This document shows positions 5,292 through 5,508 of a DNA stretch of 5,508 nt, piece after piece. How positions within the stretch are numbered: the stretch's first letter is position 1; the number at the start of each line of letters is the position of its first letter. Origin of the DNA: UMGS1312 sp964631595 (GTDB lineage: Bacteria > Bacillota > Clostridia > Oscillospirales > CAG-272); NCBI GenBank assembly GCA_964631595.1, contig CAZVXL010000052.1, forward strand, positions 1 to 5,508, given 5' to 3'. A model generated the notes under the pieces. The model saw only the letters and a list, made by a program, of their open reading frames with translations, was not told the origin of the DNA and searched no databases. The translations under genes and the position numbers were made by a program.

Positions 5292-5508
5292 TGAGTAGAT
5301 GGCAAGTAAGGAGATAAAGGGTTTTATTGCATTAAGAATTAACAGGGTACCAAAACTTGTACTTACGTATGTTTTGCTGTTTCGTAGTTTTATTGCATTA
5401 AGAATTAACAGGGTACCAAAACTTGTAAATAAGTTTATTTATGCGAAGAATCGTTTTATTGCATTAAGAATTAACAGGGTACCAAAACACTTCGGCGTAG
5501 ATAATCTT

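Larger units (their letters stand above)
3029..5508 (-). CRISPR. Type II-like CRISPR array, 38 repeats, open at the right edge
   Basis: There are 38 repeats of 36 bp (first at 3029-3064, last at 5453-5488) separated by 37 complete spacers of 29 or 30 bp, with one of 28 (4508-4535). A 20-nt partial spacer or leader start follows at 5489-5508. On the plus strand the repeat starts GTTTTATTGC, has AAGAATTAACAG in the middle and ends GGTACCAAAAC. Both strands read GTTTT...AAAAC, so orientation cannot be taken from the ends. I infer minus-strand transcription for three reasons. The minus-strand repeat begins GTTTTGGTACCCTG, resembling the Cas9 repeats of S. aureus and S. thermophilus CRISPR1. The tracrRNA candidate pairs with that end. 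The degenerate repeat is at the left, where a trailer would be. Repeat length, spacer length and repeat ends fit type II (II-A or II-C undecided). The ORFs visible through the array are repeat artefacts. No cas gene is in the window. Confidence 0.98.

Overview
The window looks like an accessory stretch of a bacterial chromosome, most likely from a Firmicute (Bacillota). Strong AGGAGG-type ribosome binding sites, a small XRE regulator of Firmicute style and a type II-like CRISPR repeat point that way. The Negativicutes (Selenomonas or Veillonella relatives) are my best guess, but that placement is weak.

Layout. At the left edge is the start of an unidentified minus-strand gene (1-82), followed by a complete minus-strand major facilitator superfamily (MFS) transporter (214-1359). 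A strong plus-strand promoter near 1594-1622 then opens a small membrane/regulator operon. It holds a possible 25-residue membrane peptide (1716-1793), an unrecognised 154-residue four-helix membrane protein built from an internal duplication (1885-2349), and a 60-residue XRE-family DNA-binding protein (2372-2554). It closes with a textbook intrinsic terminator. Between 2569 and 2810 lies a structured stretch with a possible 31-residue hydrophobic peptide that resembles type I toxin or small membrane proteins only in general character.

The right half is a CRISPR array (3029-5508, running off the window) of 38 repeats of 36 bp and 37 complete spacers of 28-30 bp. No cas gene is present. Just left of the array, a promoter and a roughly 140-nt structured RNA (about 2848-2985) look like a tracrRNA. 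The 5' part can pair with the repeat in the style of the Staphylococcus aureus Cas9 anti-repeat, and it continues into a long branched stem and ends in a 14-16 bp palindromic hairpin. This pairing, plus the degenerate repeat at 3029, implies that the array is transcribed on the minus strand, that its trailer end is on the left, and that its leader (and perhaps cas9/cas1/cas2) lies beyond the right edge. The tracrRNA and pre-crRNA would then be convergent, sharing the palindrome at 2951-2985.

The most noteworthy points are the unannotated tracrRNA candidate at the trailer end, three spacers that match variants of one protospacer and differ in the inferred seed, the duplicated membrane protein paired with a small regulator, and two micro-ORFs embedded in RNA structure. 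I see no clear evidence of a new defence system beyond these; the functions of the small membrane proteins are unknown.
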